A DNA stretch of 64,000 nucleotides from Streptomyces sp. NBC_01723. Its GTDB lineage: Bacteria > Actinomycetota > Actinomycetes > Streptomycetales > Streptomycetaceae. This document shows positions 25,860-34,244 of the stretch, in pieces; position 1 is the first letter of the stretch, and every line of letters starts with the position of its first letter. The stretch spans positions 5,754,001-5,818,000 of the forward strand of contig NZ_CP109171.1 in assembly GCF_036246005.1 (NCBI RefSeq), in the 5' to 3' direction. The notes beneath the pieces are model-generated. The model saw only the letters and a list, made by a program, of their open reading frames with translations. It was not told the DNA's origin and searched no databases. Both the position numbers and the translations under genes were made by a program.

Positions 25860-27233
25860 TCAGAGTTTCGTCCACGCCTCCGTGAGCGTGGCGCGCAGGA
25901 TCTGCTCGATCTCGTCGAAGGTCTCCTGGTTGGAGATCAGCGGCGGGGCGAGCTGGATGACCGGGTCGCCGCGGTCGTCGGCACGGCAGTACAGGCCGTT
26001 CTCGAAGAGCTTCTTGGAGAGGAAGCCGTACAGGACGCGCTCGGTCTCCTCGTCGGTGAAGGACTCCTTGGTGTTCTTGTCCTTGACCAGCTCGATGCCG
26101 TAGAAGAAGCCGTTGCCGCGGACGTCGCCGACGATCGGCAGGTCGTGCAGCTTCTCCAGGGTGGCGCGGAAGGCGCCCTCGTTGTCCAGCACGTGCTGGT
26201 TGAGGCCCTCGCGCTCGAAGAGGTCGAGGTTGGCGATGCCGACCGCGGCGGAGACCGGGTGGCCGCCGAAGGTGTAGCCGTGCAGGAAGGTGTTGTCGCC
26301 CTTGTAGAACGGCTCGGCCAGGCGGTCCGAGATGATGCAGGCGCCGATCGGGGAGTAGCCCGAGGTCATGCCCTTGGCGCAGGTGATCATGTCCGGGACG
26401 TATCCGAACTTGTCGCACGCGAAGGTCGTGCCCAGGCGGCCGAACGCGCAGATGACCTCGTCCGAGACGAGCAGCACGTCGTACTGGTCGCAGATCTCGC
26501 GCACCCGCTGGAAGTAGCCGGGCGGGGGCGGGAAGCAGCCACCGGCGTTCTGCACGGGCTCCAGGAAGACGGCCGCGACCGTCTCCGGGCCCTCGAAGAG
26601 GATCTGCTGCTCGATCTGGTCGGCGGCCCAGCGGCCGAAGGCCTCGGGGTCGTCGCCGAAGATCGGGGCGCGGTAGATGTTGGTGTTCGGCACCTTGTGC
26701 GCGCCCGGGACGAGCGGCTCGAACGGCGCCTTGAGGGCGGGCAGGCCGGTGATGGACAGGGCGCCCTGCGGGGTGCCGTGGTAGGCGACCGCGCGGGAGA
26801 TGACCTTGTGCTTGGTCGGCTTGCCGGTCAGCTTGAAGTACTGCTTGGCGAGCTTCCAGGCGGTCTCGACCGCCTCGCCGCCGCCGGTGGTGAAGAAGAC
26901 CTTGTTGAGGTCGCCGGGGGCCTCGTTCGCGAGACGCTCGGCCAGTTCGACGGCCTTCGGGTGGGCGTAGGACCAGATCGGGAAGAAGGCCAGCTCCTGG
27001 GCCTGCTTCGAGGCGGTCTCCGCCAGCTCCTGGCGGCCGTGTCCGGCCTGGACCACGAACAGGCCGGCGAGACCGTCGAGGTAGCGCTTGCCCTTGTCGT
27101 CGTAGATGTGGGTGCCCTCACCGCGGACGATGGTGGGGACGGGGGCGTTCTCGTACGACGACATGCGGGTGAAGTGCATCCACAGGTTGTCGTACGCGGT
27201 CCTGCTGAGGTCCTTGGGGCTGTCGGTGCTCAC
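25860..27233 (-). CDS. Class III aminotransferase (omega-amino acid or polyamine type)
   Basis: This 457-residue PLP enzyme transfers amino groups from an omega-amine to pyruvate or 2-oxoglutarate. The PLP lysine is K287 in TCAKGMTSGYSPIGA; VSDEVICAFGR carries the aspartate that contacts the pyridine nitrogen, and TTGGGEAVETAWKLA binds the cofactor phosphate. GTG 27233 was chosen because the upstream frame runs into the regulator gene. It lies 2 nt after the Lrp gene stop, so they form one operon, and next to an aminobutyraldehyde-type dehydrogenase, pointing to putrescine or related amines as substrates. As I recall, the S. coelicolor counterpart (SCO5655) has been linked to polyamine use. 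Confidence 0.88.
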   Translation of the reverse strand: MSTDSPKDLSRTAYDNLWMHFTRMSSYENAPVPTIVRGEGTHIYDDKGKRYLDGLAGLFVVQAGHGRQELAETASKQAQELAFFPIWSYAHPKAVELAERLANEAPGDLNKVFFTTGGGEAVETAWKLAKQYFKLTGKPTKHKVISRAVAYHGTPQGALSITGLPALKAPFEPLVPGAHKVPNTNIYRAPIFGDDPEAFGRWAADQIEQQILFEGPETVAAVFLEPVQNAGGCFPPPPGYFQRVREICDQYDVLLVSDEVICAFGRLGTTFACDKFGYVPDMITCAKGMTSGYSPIGACIISDRLAEPFYKGDNTFLHGYTFGGHPVSAAVGIANLDLFEREGLNQHVLDNEGAFRATLEKLHDLPIVGDVRGNGFFYGIELVKDKNTKESFTDEETERVLYGFLSKKLFENGLYCRADDRGDPVIQLAPPLISNQETFDEIEQILRATLTEAWTKL

Positions 27234-27235
27234 GA

Positions 27236-27751
27236 TTATCGGGTTCCCCACATATAGGTCTGCTTCTTGAGCTTCATGTAGACGAAGCTCTCGGTGGAGC
27301 GCACGCCGGGCACGGCCCGTATGCGTCGGTTGATGACCTCCAGGAGGTGGTCGTCGTCCTCGCAGACGACCTCCACCATCAGGTCGAACGAGCCCGCGGT
27401 CATCACCACGTACTCGCATTCGGACATGGCCGTCAGCGCGTCGGCGACGGACCCCACGTCACCTTCCACGTTGACACCGACCATCGCCTGGCGGCGGAAG
27501 CCCACGGTGAGCGGGTCCGTCACGGCGACGATCTGCATCACGCCCTGGTCGAGCAGCTTCTGGACGCGCTGGCGCACCGCGGCCTCGGAGAGGCCCACGG
27601 CCTTGCCGATGGCGGCGTACGGCCGGCGGCCGTCCTCCTGGAGCTGTTCGATGATGGCGAGGGAGACGGCGTCCAACTGGGGACCGCCGTTCCTGGACTC
27701 GCGGGAGTCCTTCGGGTCTGCGCTTCGACTGGCCACGGGTTCACTGTGCAC
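27236..27751 (-). CDS. Lrp/AsnC family transcriptional regulator
   Basis: This 171-residue regulator has an N-terminal extension of about 30 residues, a helix-turn-helix (YAAIGKAVGLSEAAVRQRVQ, about residues 45-65) and a C-terminal RAM ligand-binding domain (VVMTAGSFDLMVEVVCEDDD). GTG 27751 is preferred over a TTG at 27772. It is divergent from the aldehyde dehydrogenase gene. The shared intergenic region has an inverted repeat and a direct repeat that could be its operators, so autoregulation and control of amine catabolism are likely. Confidence 0.9.
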   Translation of the reverse strand: MHSEPVASRSADPKDSRESRNGGPQLDAVSLAIIEQLQEDGRRPYAAIGKAVGLSEAAVRQRVQKLLDQGVMQIVAVTDPLTVGFRRQAMVGVNVEGDVGSVADALTAMSECEYVVMTAGSFDLMVEVVCEDDDHLLEVINRRIRAVPGVRSTESFVYMKLKKQTYMWGTR

Positions 27752-27784
27752 GACGTCTCGATAGTTTCGCAAGGTCGTATCGAT

Positions 27785-27822
27785 GAAATCCGTTGTCTAG
27801 GTCGTGTCAGTCTGCGGATTTC
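27785..27822. promoter_or_regulatory. Inverted repeat AATCCG-N22-CGGATT in the Lrp/dehydrogenase divergon
   Basis: GAAATCCG (27785-27792) and CGGATTTC (27815-27822) form a perfect 8-bp inverted repeat with exactly 22 nt between the arms. It is centred between the divergent genes. The octamer TTTCGCAA also occurs twice here as a direct repeat (27765-27772 and 27819-27826). A similar repeat with the same spacing is found before the pot operon at 35890-35925. Confidence 0.55.
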
Positions 27823-27846
27823 GCAATCAAGGGGCGATCGGGGGTG

Positions 27847-27874
27847 TTGAAAACGTCGGTGCACGGATTAGGGT
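27847..27874 (+). promoter_or_regulatory. Promoter of the aminobutyraldehyde-type dehydrogenase gene
   Basis: TTGAAA (27847-27852) and TAGGGT (27869-27874) are separated by 16 nt, a plausible HrdB-type promoter. Transcription would start about 35 nt before GTG 27917. It lies just beside the inverted repeat at 27785-27822. Confidence 0.5.
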
Positions 27875-27916
27875 GGGTGTCTCAGTGATTGGACACCCAA
27901 CCTTGGAGGGCCGGCA

Positions 27917-29356
27917 GTGAGCACCGAGCTGCGTCGTCTGCGCAATTACATCGACGGTGAGTTCCGGGACGCCGCCGACGGACGGACCACGGAGGTGGTC
28001 AACCCCGCCACGGGAGAGGCCTACGCGACCGCGCCCCTGTCCGGACAGGCTGACGTGGACGCGGCCATGGCGGCCGCCGCCGCGGCCTTCCCGGCCTGGC
28101 GCGACCTGGTACCGGCCGAGCGGCAGAAGGCCCTGCTGAAGATCGCCGACGCGTTCGAGGAGCGGGCCGAGGAGCTGATCGCTGCCGAGGTGGAGAACAC
28201 GGGCAAGCCCATCGGGCTCACCCGCTCCGAGGAGATCCCGCCGATGGTCGACCAGATCCGCTTTTTCGCGGGTGCCGCGCGGATGCTGGAGGGCCGCAGC
28301 GCGGGTGAGTACATGGAGGGCCTGACCTCCATGGTCCGCCGCGAGCCGATCGGCGTCTGCGCGCAGGTCGCCCCCTGGAACTACCCGATGATGATGGCCG
28401 TGTGGAAGTTCGCCCCGGCGCTCGCCGCGGGCAACACGGTCGTCCTCAAGCCGTCGGACACCACCCCGGCGTCCACGGCCCTGATGGCCGACATCATCGG
28501 CTCGATCGTGCCCAAGGGCGTCTTCAACGTCGTCTGCGGCGACCGCGACACCGGCCGCCTGATGGTCGAGCACGAGACCCCGGCGATGGCCTCCATCACC
28601 GGCTCCGTGCGGGCCGGCATGTCGGTCGCCGAGTCGGCGTCGAAGGACCTCAAGCGGGTCCACCTGGAGCTGGGCGGCAAGGCCCCGGTCGTCGTCTTCG
28701 AGGACACCGACATCCCCAAGGCCGTCGAGGACATCTCGACCGCGGGCTACTTCAACGCCGGCCAGGACTGCACGGCGGCCACCCGCGTGCTCGTCCACGA
28801 GTCGATCCACGACGAGTTCGTGAGCGCCCTCGCCAAGGCCGCGTCCGAGACCAAGACCGGCCGGCCGGACGACGAGGACGTGCTGTACGGCCCGCTCAAC
28901 AACCCGAACCAGCTCAAGCAGGTCACCGGGTTCATCGAGCGCCTGCCCGCGCACGCCAAGGTCGAGGCGGGCGGCCACCGGGTCGGCGACAAGGGCTACT
29001 TCTACGCCCCGACCGTCGTCTCCGGTCTCAAGCAGGACGACGAGATCATCCAGAAGGAGGTCTTCGGCCCGGTCATCACCGTCCAGTCCTTCCGCGACGA
29101 GGACCAGGCGGTCGAGTGGGCCAACGGCGTCGAGTACGCGCTGGCCTCCTCGGTGTGGACCAAGGACCACGGCCGCGCGATGCGGATGTCCAAGAAGCTG
29201 GACTTCGGCTGCGTGTGGATCAACACCCACATCCCGCTGGTCGCCGAGATGCCGCACGGCGGCTTCAAGAAGTCCGGCTACGGCAAGGACCTGTCGTCGT
29301 ACGGCTTCGACGACTACACGCGGGTCAAGCACGTGATGACGTCGCTGGACGCCTGA
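27917..29356 (+). CDS. Gamma-aminobutyraldehyde-type dehydrogenase
   Basis: This is a 479-residue NAD(P)-dependent aldehyde dehydrogenase. The nucleophile is C285 (NAGQDCTAAT) and the general base E251 (HLELGGKAP); VAPWNYP carries the oxyanion-hole asparagine. The GQDCTAATR signature and overall sequence resemble PatD/PuuC-type aminobutyraldehyde dehydrogenases, which make GABA from putrescine-derived aldehyde. GTG 27917 has GGAGGG at 27904-27909. It diverges from the Lrp-aminotransferase operon and ends at a very strong terminator. Confidence 0.88.
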   Translation: MSTELRRLRNYIDGEFRDAADGRTTEVVNPATGEAYATAPLSGQADVDAAMAAAAAAFPAWRDLVPAERQKALLKIADAFEERAEELIAAEVENTGKPIGLTRSEEIPPMVDQIRFFAGAARMLEGRSAGEYMEGLTSMVRREPIGVCAQVAPWNYPMMMAVWKFAPALAAGNTVVLKPSDTTPASTALMADIIGSIVPKGVFNVVCGDRDTGRLMVEHETPAMASITGSVRAGMSVAESASKDLKRVHLELGGKAPVVVFEDTDIPKAVEDISTAGYFNAGQDCTAATRVLVHESIHDEFVSALAKAASETKTGRPDDEDVLYGPLNNPNQLKQVTGFIERLPAHAKVEAGGHRVGDKGYFYAPTVVSGLKQDDEIIQKEVFGPVITVQSFRDEDQAVEWANGVEYALASSVWTKDHGRAMRMSKKLDFGCVWINTHIPLVAEMPHGGFKKSGYGKDLSSYGFDDYTRVKHVMTSLDA

Positions 29357-29368
29357 CACCCCGGTTCG

Positions 29369-29413
29369 CGCACCGCGGCCCCGGACGGGATTCCCGTCCG
29401 GGGCCGCGGTGCG
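29369..29413 (+). terminator. Very strong terminator after the dehydrogenase gene
   Basis: Positions 29370-29388 pair perfectly with 29394-29412 (19 bp); further pairs at both ends extend the stem and leave the loop ATT. It is the longest uninterrupted hairpin in the window and lies 13 nt after the stop. Confidence 0.85.
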
Positions 29414-29516
29414 TGCATCGTGAACGCGTCCCGGTCGACAGGGTGTCGGGCCTGGCCGGAGGCGCTCGACGCAGCGTCGATTGTCCCGGTGGGCGCGGGC
29501 GCGGGATCCTGCGGCC

Positions 29517-30707
29517 ATGCCCCTGCTCCCGAGGACGCCCTCGATCTCCCGCCGGTCCCTGCTGCGCGGCCTGGGCGGCGGCGCCGCGCTCGGCGCGCTG
29601 GCCGGCTGCGGTGTGCCGGCCGCGTACGTCGCGCCGGGCGACCGCGCCGCCGCCGACCGGTCCGCCACCGAGCGCCGGCTGACCTGGGCGAACTGGCCGC
29701 TGTACATCGACACCGACGACGAACACCCGAGCCGGCGGCCCACGCTGGAGGCGTTCGAGGACCGGACGGGCGTCTCCGTCGACTACATCGAGGAGATCAA
29801 CGACAACGACGAGTTCTTCGGCAAGATCAGCCCGTCCCTGATGAACCACCAGCCCACCGACCGCGACCTGATCGTCATCAGCGACTGGATGTGCGGCCGC
29901 TTCGTCCGGCTCGGCTGGGTGCAGGAGATGGACCGTTCCCGGCAGCCGAACGTCACCAAGTACCTGGACCCCCTGCTGCGTTCGCCCGCCTTCGACCCCG
30001 GCCGCGAGTACACCGTGCCCTGGCAGTCGGGCATCACCGGCATCGCCTACAACCGCCGCCGGCTGGGCCGGGAGATCCGGCACGTGTCCGACCTGTGGGC
30101 GGCCGACCTCAAGGGCCGGGTGACCCTGCTGTCCGGCATGGACGAGGCGTTCGCCCTGCTGATGCAGGGCGACGGGGTGGACATCACCGACTGGCGGACG
30201 GACGACTTCCACACGATGTGCGACCTGGTGGAGAAGCAGGTCGGCAGGGGCCAGATCCGCCGCTTCACCGGCAACGACTACATCAAGGACCTCTCCAGCG
30301 GGGACGTGCTGGCCTGCCAGGCCTACTCCGGTGACGTGATCCAGCTCCAGGCCGACGACCCGGACATCGAGTTCGTCGTCCCGGAGGAGGGCGCCGAGCT
30401 GTGGGCGGAGTCCCTGATGATCCCCAACCTGGCCCGCCACAAGGGCAACGCCGAGCGGCTGATCGACTACTACTACCGGCCCGAGGTCGCCGCCGAGCTG
30501 GCCGCCTGGGTCAACTACGTCTGCCCGGTCCCCGCCGCCCGGGACGTACTCGCCTCCTCCGACGACCCGGACACGGCTGCCCTCGCCGAGGACCCGCTGA
30601 TCTTCCCGGACGACAAGATGCGCGAGCGCCTCAGGATCGCCCGGGACATCGGGGCGGGGGAGCGGGCGGAGTTCGCGAAGCGGTGGAACGGGATCGTCGG
30701 CGTCTAG
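29517..30707 (+). CDS. Orphan PotD-like polyamine-binding lipoprotein
   Basis: This 396-residue substrate-binding protein has a twin-arginine signal (SRRSLLRGLGGG) ending in a lipobox LAGC, so it is probably exported folded by Tat and lipidated. The mature part is PotD/spermidine-binding-like: LTWANWPLYIDTD, DYIEEINDNDEFFGKI, IRRFTGNDYIKDL and DYYYRPEVAAELAAWVNYVCP. It closely resembles the PotD encoded at 37610 but has no permease or ATPase genes beside it; it may share PotABC at 38.9-41.8 kb. ATG 29517 was chosen over an upstream in-frame start because it gives a compact signal peptide. Confidence 0.85.
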   Translation: MPLLPRTPSISRRSLLRGLGGGAALGALAGCGVPAAYVAPGDRAAADRSATERRLTWANWPLYIDTDDEHPSRRPTLEAFEDRTGVSVDYIEEINDNDEFFGKISPSLMNHQPTDRDLIVISDWMCGRFVRLGWVQEMDRSRQPNVTKYLDPLLRSPAFDPGREYTVPWQSGITGIAYNRRRLGREIRHVSDLWAADLKGRVTLLSGMDEAFALLMQGDGVDITDWRTDDFHTMCDLVEKQVGRGQIRRFTGNDYIKDLSSGDVLACQAYSGDVIQLQADDPDIEFVVPEEGAELWAESLMIPNLARHKGNAERLIDYYYRPEVAAELAAWVNYVCPVPAARDVLASSDDPDTAALAEDPLIFPDDKMRERLRIARDIGAGERAEFAKRWNGIVGV

Positions 30708-30719
30708 CAGACCGACGGG

Positions 30720-31007
30720 ATGGACGATTCATCGAGTGGTGAATCGCGTTCCGGGGAAGTCGGCGGTGCGGTCACGCCCGGGCTGCCGGCGGCCTGGGCC
30801 CTGCACGATGGCGAGGAACTGGCGACCAGGCCGGGCTGGTGGCGCCGCAACCTGCCGGCCCGGCACCGGCCGCGTCGCGCCGGTGTGCCGCGGCCCACGC
30901 GCCCGCGCGACTTCGCCCGGGGGCTGGGGCTCGCGGGCGCGTCGGCGGTCGCGGCGCACACCGTGGCGCGGCGGCTGACGGGGGTTACTTCAGCGCGGCC
31001 GCGGTGA
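30720..31007 (+). CDS. Small hypothetical protein
   Basis: This possible 95-residue basic protein starts 13 nt after the polyamine-binding protein gene. Third codon positions are G/C rich in this frame, which supports real coding. It has no signal peptide; Arg/Pro-rich middle residues are followed by a short Ala/Gly-rich stretch (FARGLGLAGASAVAAHTVAR). Its end overlaps the convergent serine hydrolase gene by 23 bp. I do not recognise a family. Confidence 0.45.
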   Translation: MDDSSSGESRSGEVGGAVTPGLPAAWALHDGEELATRPGWWRRNLPARHRPRRAGVPRPTRPRDFARGLGLAGASAVAAHTVARRLTGVTSARPR

Positions 31008-32154
31008 TGCCGTCGATGACCGGGTTGCGCTCCGCGCTCTTGGCGTCGGTGGAGTTGACCGAATAGACGAGGGTGCGGCTCAGGTCGCGGGTGCCGGCGA
31101 TGAGTGCGCTGTAGCCGTAGCGGGAACCCGACTTGCCCCAGAGGATCTGGTCGCCGACCTTCTTGTACTCCAGGCCCGCGCTGCGGGTCGCCTCCGGGAG
31201 GCCCGCCGGAGTCGTGAACATCTCCTCCAACTGCGGCTGCGGCACGATCCGTTCCGAGAACAGCTCCGTGAGCAGCCGCTCCAGGTCGGCGGTGGTCGAG
31301 ATCATGTCGCCGGCCGCCCAGCGGTCCGCCTGGTTCCACTCGGTCACGTCGACCGGCTTCGTCGTCCCGTCGGGCCCATCCACCTTCTGGTAGCCCCGGT
31401 TGTGCGGGCCCCGGATGCGGGGGTCGGTGCCGGGGAAGTAGGTGTGGCGCATGCCGGCCGGGCGCAGGACGAGCCTGGTGGCCTCGGCGGCGTACGTGCG
31501 TCCCGTCACCTTCTCGATCAACAGGCCGAGGACCGTGTAGTTGATGTTCAGGTAGTGCTGCCGCGTTCCGGGGTCGAACTCGGGTCCTTTCGCGATCGCC
31601 GACTCCGCGACCCGCTGCGGGGTGAGGGTGTCGAAGCGGTGCGCGTACGCCTCCGCGAAGTCGTCGCCGAGGCTGTCTCCCGCCTGGATGCCGCTGGTGT
31701 GGTTCAGCAACTGGCGCACGCCGATCGGCCGGAACTCCGGCGTGAAGAGGTCGGGCAGGTAGCGCTGTACCGGCGCCTCCAGGTCCACCCTGCCCTCCGC
31801 CGCCAGCCGCAGCACGGTGGCGGCGGTGACGACCTTGGTGACCGACCCGGCCCGGAAGCGGGCGTTCGCGCGTGCCGGGCGCTCACTGGCCAGGTCGCGC
31901 ACACCCCCGCTGCCGCGCCAGGTCTCGCCGGTGGCGCCCACCCGCACGAGGGCGGCGGTGGCGTACTGGTTCGGGACCGCGTCGACGGCGGCGCGCAGCG
32001 CGACCTCGTCCAGTACGTCCGTCCCGTGTCCGGGGGTGGAGGTCGCGGAAGCGATGGGGGAGGGCGGTGCGGCGAAGGCCGGCGCCGCCAGTGGGCCGGC
32101 GGCGAGGGCGAGTACGAGGGAAGTGGCGAGGACGGTGGAGGTACGGCCACGCAT
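30985..32154 (-). CDS. Secreted serine hydrolase (class C beta-lactamase / DD-peptidase family)
   Basis: This 389-residue exported enzyme has a signal peptide (about 1-30, ending APAFA-APP). The active-site motifs of the penicillin-recognising family are present: SxxK as S-V-T-K in RAGSVTKVVTAATVLR, Y-x-N as YLN in RQHYLNINYTVLG, and K-S-G in LWGKSGSRYGYSA. Such enzymes are D-alanyl-D-alanine carboxypeptidases, esterases or beta-lactamases; D-aminopeptidase activity is also possible. ATG 32154 places the signal peptide at the N-terminus. It is monocistronic. Confidence 0.88.
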   Translation of the reverse strand: MRGRTSTVLATSLVLALAAGPLAAPAFAAPPSPIASATSTPGHGTDVLDEVALRAAVDAVPNQYATAALVRVGATGETWRGSGGVRDLASERPARANARFRAGSVTKVVTAATVLRLAAEGRVDLEAPVQRYLPDLFTPEFRPIGVRQLLNHTSGIQAGDSLGDDFAEAYAHRFDTLTPQRVAESAIAKGPEFDPGTRQHYLNINYTVLGLLIEKVTGRTYAAEATRLVLRPAGMRHTYFPGTDPRIRGPHNRGYQKVDGPDGTTKPVDVTEWNQADRWAAGDMISTTADLERLLTELFSERIVPQPQLEEMFTTPAGLPEATRSAGLEYKKVGDQILWGKSGSRYGYSALIAGTRDLSRTLVYSVNSTDAKSAERNPVIDGITAAALK

Positions 32155-32302
32155 CGACGGCTCCAGTGGGTCCGGGCGGGAAGGTCGATGATCATCCTCG
32201 TCCGCCGCGACCCGCCGCGGATCGTCGGCGAGGAGGGCACGGGCCCCGGACCCGGACTCCGGGAAGTCCCCCACGAGCGGGGGGACTTGTGCGGGATCAC
32301 CC

Positions 32303-33013
32303 CTACGGGCGCGGACCCGCCCCGTCACGCAGGGCGCACAGCACGTCGACCCGGTTGGTCGTGATCGAGTCGGCGCCCAGGGCGATCAGCCGGCGCATGG
32401 TGCGGCGGGTGTCCGGGGTCCACACCGACAGCAGGTAGCCGTCGGCGTGGACGCGGTCGGACAGTGCCCGGTCGACCAGGCCGAAGCGGTAGTTGAGCCA
32501 CCGCGGCCGGACCGCCGCCAGCAGGGCGGCCCGGGGCGGGGCCGACGTCGTCCACGTGAGGGCGATCTCGGCGGCCGGGTCGGCGGCGCGTACGGCGAGC
32601 ATGGCGACGGGCCCCGCCGTGTAGTACACGCGGTCCTCGGCCCCGCACTCGCGGACCACGTCCACGATGCGCCGGACCGCCCGCTCGCCGGGCGCCCCCG
32701 GCAGGTCGAGCATCAGCCTGCTGCCGTCGGTGGCGGCCAGCGCCTCCGCGAGGGTCGGCACCCTGCCCGCCGTGAGCCCCCGCACCTCCTCGGCCGACAG
32801 CGAGCGCAGCGGCCGCTCGTGCTCCCACAGCCTCTTCAGCGTCTCGTCGTGCAGCAGCACGGGCACGCCGTCGCGGGTGAGGCGTACGTCGGTCTCGACC
32901 GCGTCCGCGCCGCGGTCCAGGGCGGAGCGCAGCGAGTCGAGCGTGTTCTCGCGGTGCCGGTACGGGTCGCCGCGGTGGGCCACGGCGGTCACTTCGCGCA
33001 GGGGAGGATGCAT
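32303..33013 (-). CDS. Glycerophosphodiester phosphodiesterase family protein
   Basis: This 236-residue TIM-barrel hydrolase has the GDPD motifs: AVAHRGDPYRHRENTLDSL (catalytic HR...E), AVETDVRLTRDGVPVLLHDE (metal E-D and catalytic H), LMLDLPG and SVWTPDT. It releases glycerol-3-phosphate from deacylated phospholipids. No signal peptide is visible, so it is probably cytoplasmic. It follows the deaminase gene after 13 nt on the same strand, so the two are likely cotranscribed. Confidence 0.9.
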   Translation of the reverse strand: MHPPLREVTAVAHRGDPYRHRENTLDSLRSALDRGADAVETDVRLTRDGVPVLLHDETLKRLWEHERPLRSLSAEEVRGLTAGRVPTLAEALAATDGSRLMLDLPGAPGERAVRRIVDVVRECGAEDRVYYTAGPVAMLAVRAADPAAEIALTWTTSAPPRAALLAAVRPRWLNYRFGLVDRALSDRVHADGYLLSVWTPDTRRTMRRLIALGADSITTNRVDVLCALRDGAGPRP

Positions 33014-33026
33014 GGGGGCGGCCGCC

Positions 33027-34088
33027 TCAGGAGGAGAGCCAGGAGGCGGTGTACGTGTCGATCTCGTCCTTGATCGCTGCCTTGCCCGGCGCGTCCAGGA
33101 ACGACGCCTCGACCCCGTCCTTCGCCAGGCCGGCGAGGCCCCGCTCGTCCAGGCCGAGGAGCCGGGCGGCGACGGCGTACTCGTTGTTGAGGTCGGTGCC
33201 GAACATCGGCGGGTCGTCGGAGTTGATCGTCACGAGGACTCCGGCCCGCACGAACTCCTTGATCGGGTGCTCGTCGAGGGTGCGCACCGCACGGGTGGCG
33301 ATGTTCGAGGTCGGGCACACCTCCAGCGGGATGCGCCGCTCGGCGAGGTGGGCCAGCAGCTTCGGGTCCTGGGCGGAGCTGGTGCCGTGGCCGATGCGCT
33401 CGGCGCGCAGCTCGGTCAGGGCGTCCCAGACGGTCTCCGGGCCGGTGGTCTCGCCGGCGTGCGGCACCGAGTGCAGTCCGGCGGCGATCGCCCGGTCGAA
33501 GTACGGCTTGAACTGCGGCCGGCCGACCCCGATCTCGGGCCCGCCCAGGCCGAAGGAGACCAGGCCCTCCGGGCGCAGCCGGTCGTCCGTGGCGAGCCGC
33601 GCGGTCTCCTCCGCCGACTGGAGCCCCGCCTCGCCGGGGATGTCGAAGCACCAGCGCAGTACGGTCCCGAACTCGGCCTCCGCCGCCTTGCGGGCGTCCT
33701 CGATCGCGTCCATGAAGGCGCGCTCGTCGATGCCGCGCCGGGTGGAGGAGAACGGGGTGATGGTCAGCTCGGCGTACCGCACCTGCTGCCGGGCCAGTTC
33801 CCGGGCCACCTCGTAGGTCAGCAGCCGGACGTCCTCCGGGGTGCGGATCAGGTCCACGACGGACAGGTACACGTCGATGAAGTGCGCGAAGTCCGTGAAG
33901 GTGAAGTAGTCGGCCAGGGCCTCGGGGTCGGTGGGGACCTTGGAGTCGGGGTGGCGTGCGGCCAGCTCCGAGACGATGCGCGGGGAGGCGGAACCGACGT
34001 GGTGGACGTGCAGTTCGGCCTTCGGCAGTCCGGCGATGAAGGCGTGCAGGTCACGCGGGACGTCGGGGTCGACGAGGTGCTCGGTCAA
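33027..34088 (-). CDS. Adenosine-deaminase-family hydrolase, probable aminodeoxyfutalosine deaminase
   Basis: This 353-residue amidohydrolase has zinc ligands H27 and H29 (ELHVHHVGSASP), the catalytic HAGE box (PHAGETTGPETV) and NSDDPPMF for the last zinc aspartate. Classical adenosine deaminases read HxHLD/EG here, and the aspartate contacts the ribose 5'-OH; in this protein that position is V31. As I recall, the Streptomyces orthologue (SCO5662) deaminates 6-amino-6-deoxyfutalosine, whose 5' carbon is substituted, in the futalosine menaquinone pathway, which would fit. The TTG start at 34088 is supported by GGAGG 7 nt upstream. Confidence 0.8.
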   Translation of the reverse strand: MTEHLVDPDVPRDLHAFIAGLPKAELHVHHVGSASPRIVSELAARHPDSKVPTDPEALADYFTFTDFAHFIDVYLSVVDLIRTPEDVRLLTYEVARELARQQVRYAELTITPFSSTRRGIDERAFMDAIEDARKAAEAEFGTVLRWCFDIPGEAGLQSAEETARLATDDRLRPEGLVSFGLGGPEIGVGRPQFKPYFDRAIAAGLHSVPHAGETTGPETVWDALTELRAERIGHGTSSAQDPKLLAHLAERRIPLEVCPTSNIATRAVRTLDEHPIKEFVRAGVLVTINSDDPPMFGTDLNNEYAVAARLLGLDERGLAGLAKDGVEASFLDAPGKAAIKDEIDTYTASWLSS

Positions 34089-34244
34089 GGGTGTTCCTCC
34101 CCACGGCGGCGTCCCGGGCCGGCGTGGGCCGGCGGGGCGCGGGTGATCGGCTGATCGGTGACTCGGGATCATCGTAGGCCGGGCCCGTGCCGGCCGGGGA
34201 CGGGCCGTAGCATGACGGGACGTTCGACTGAGGGGGACCCGCAC

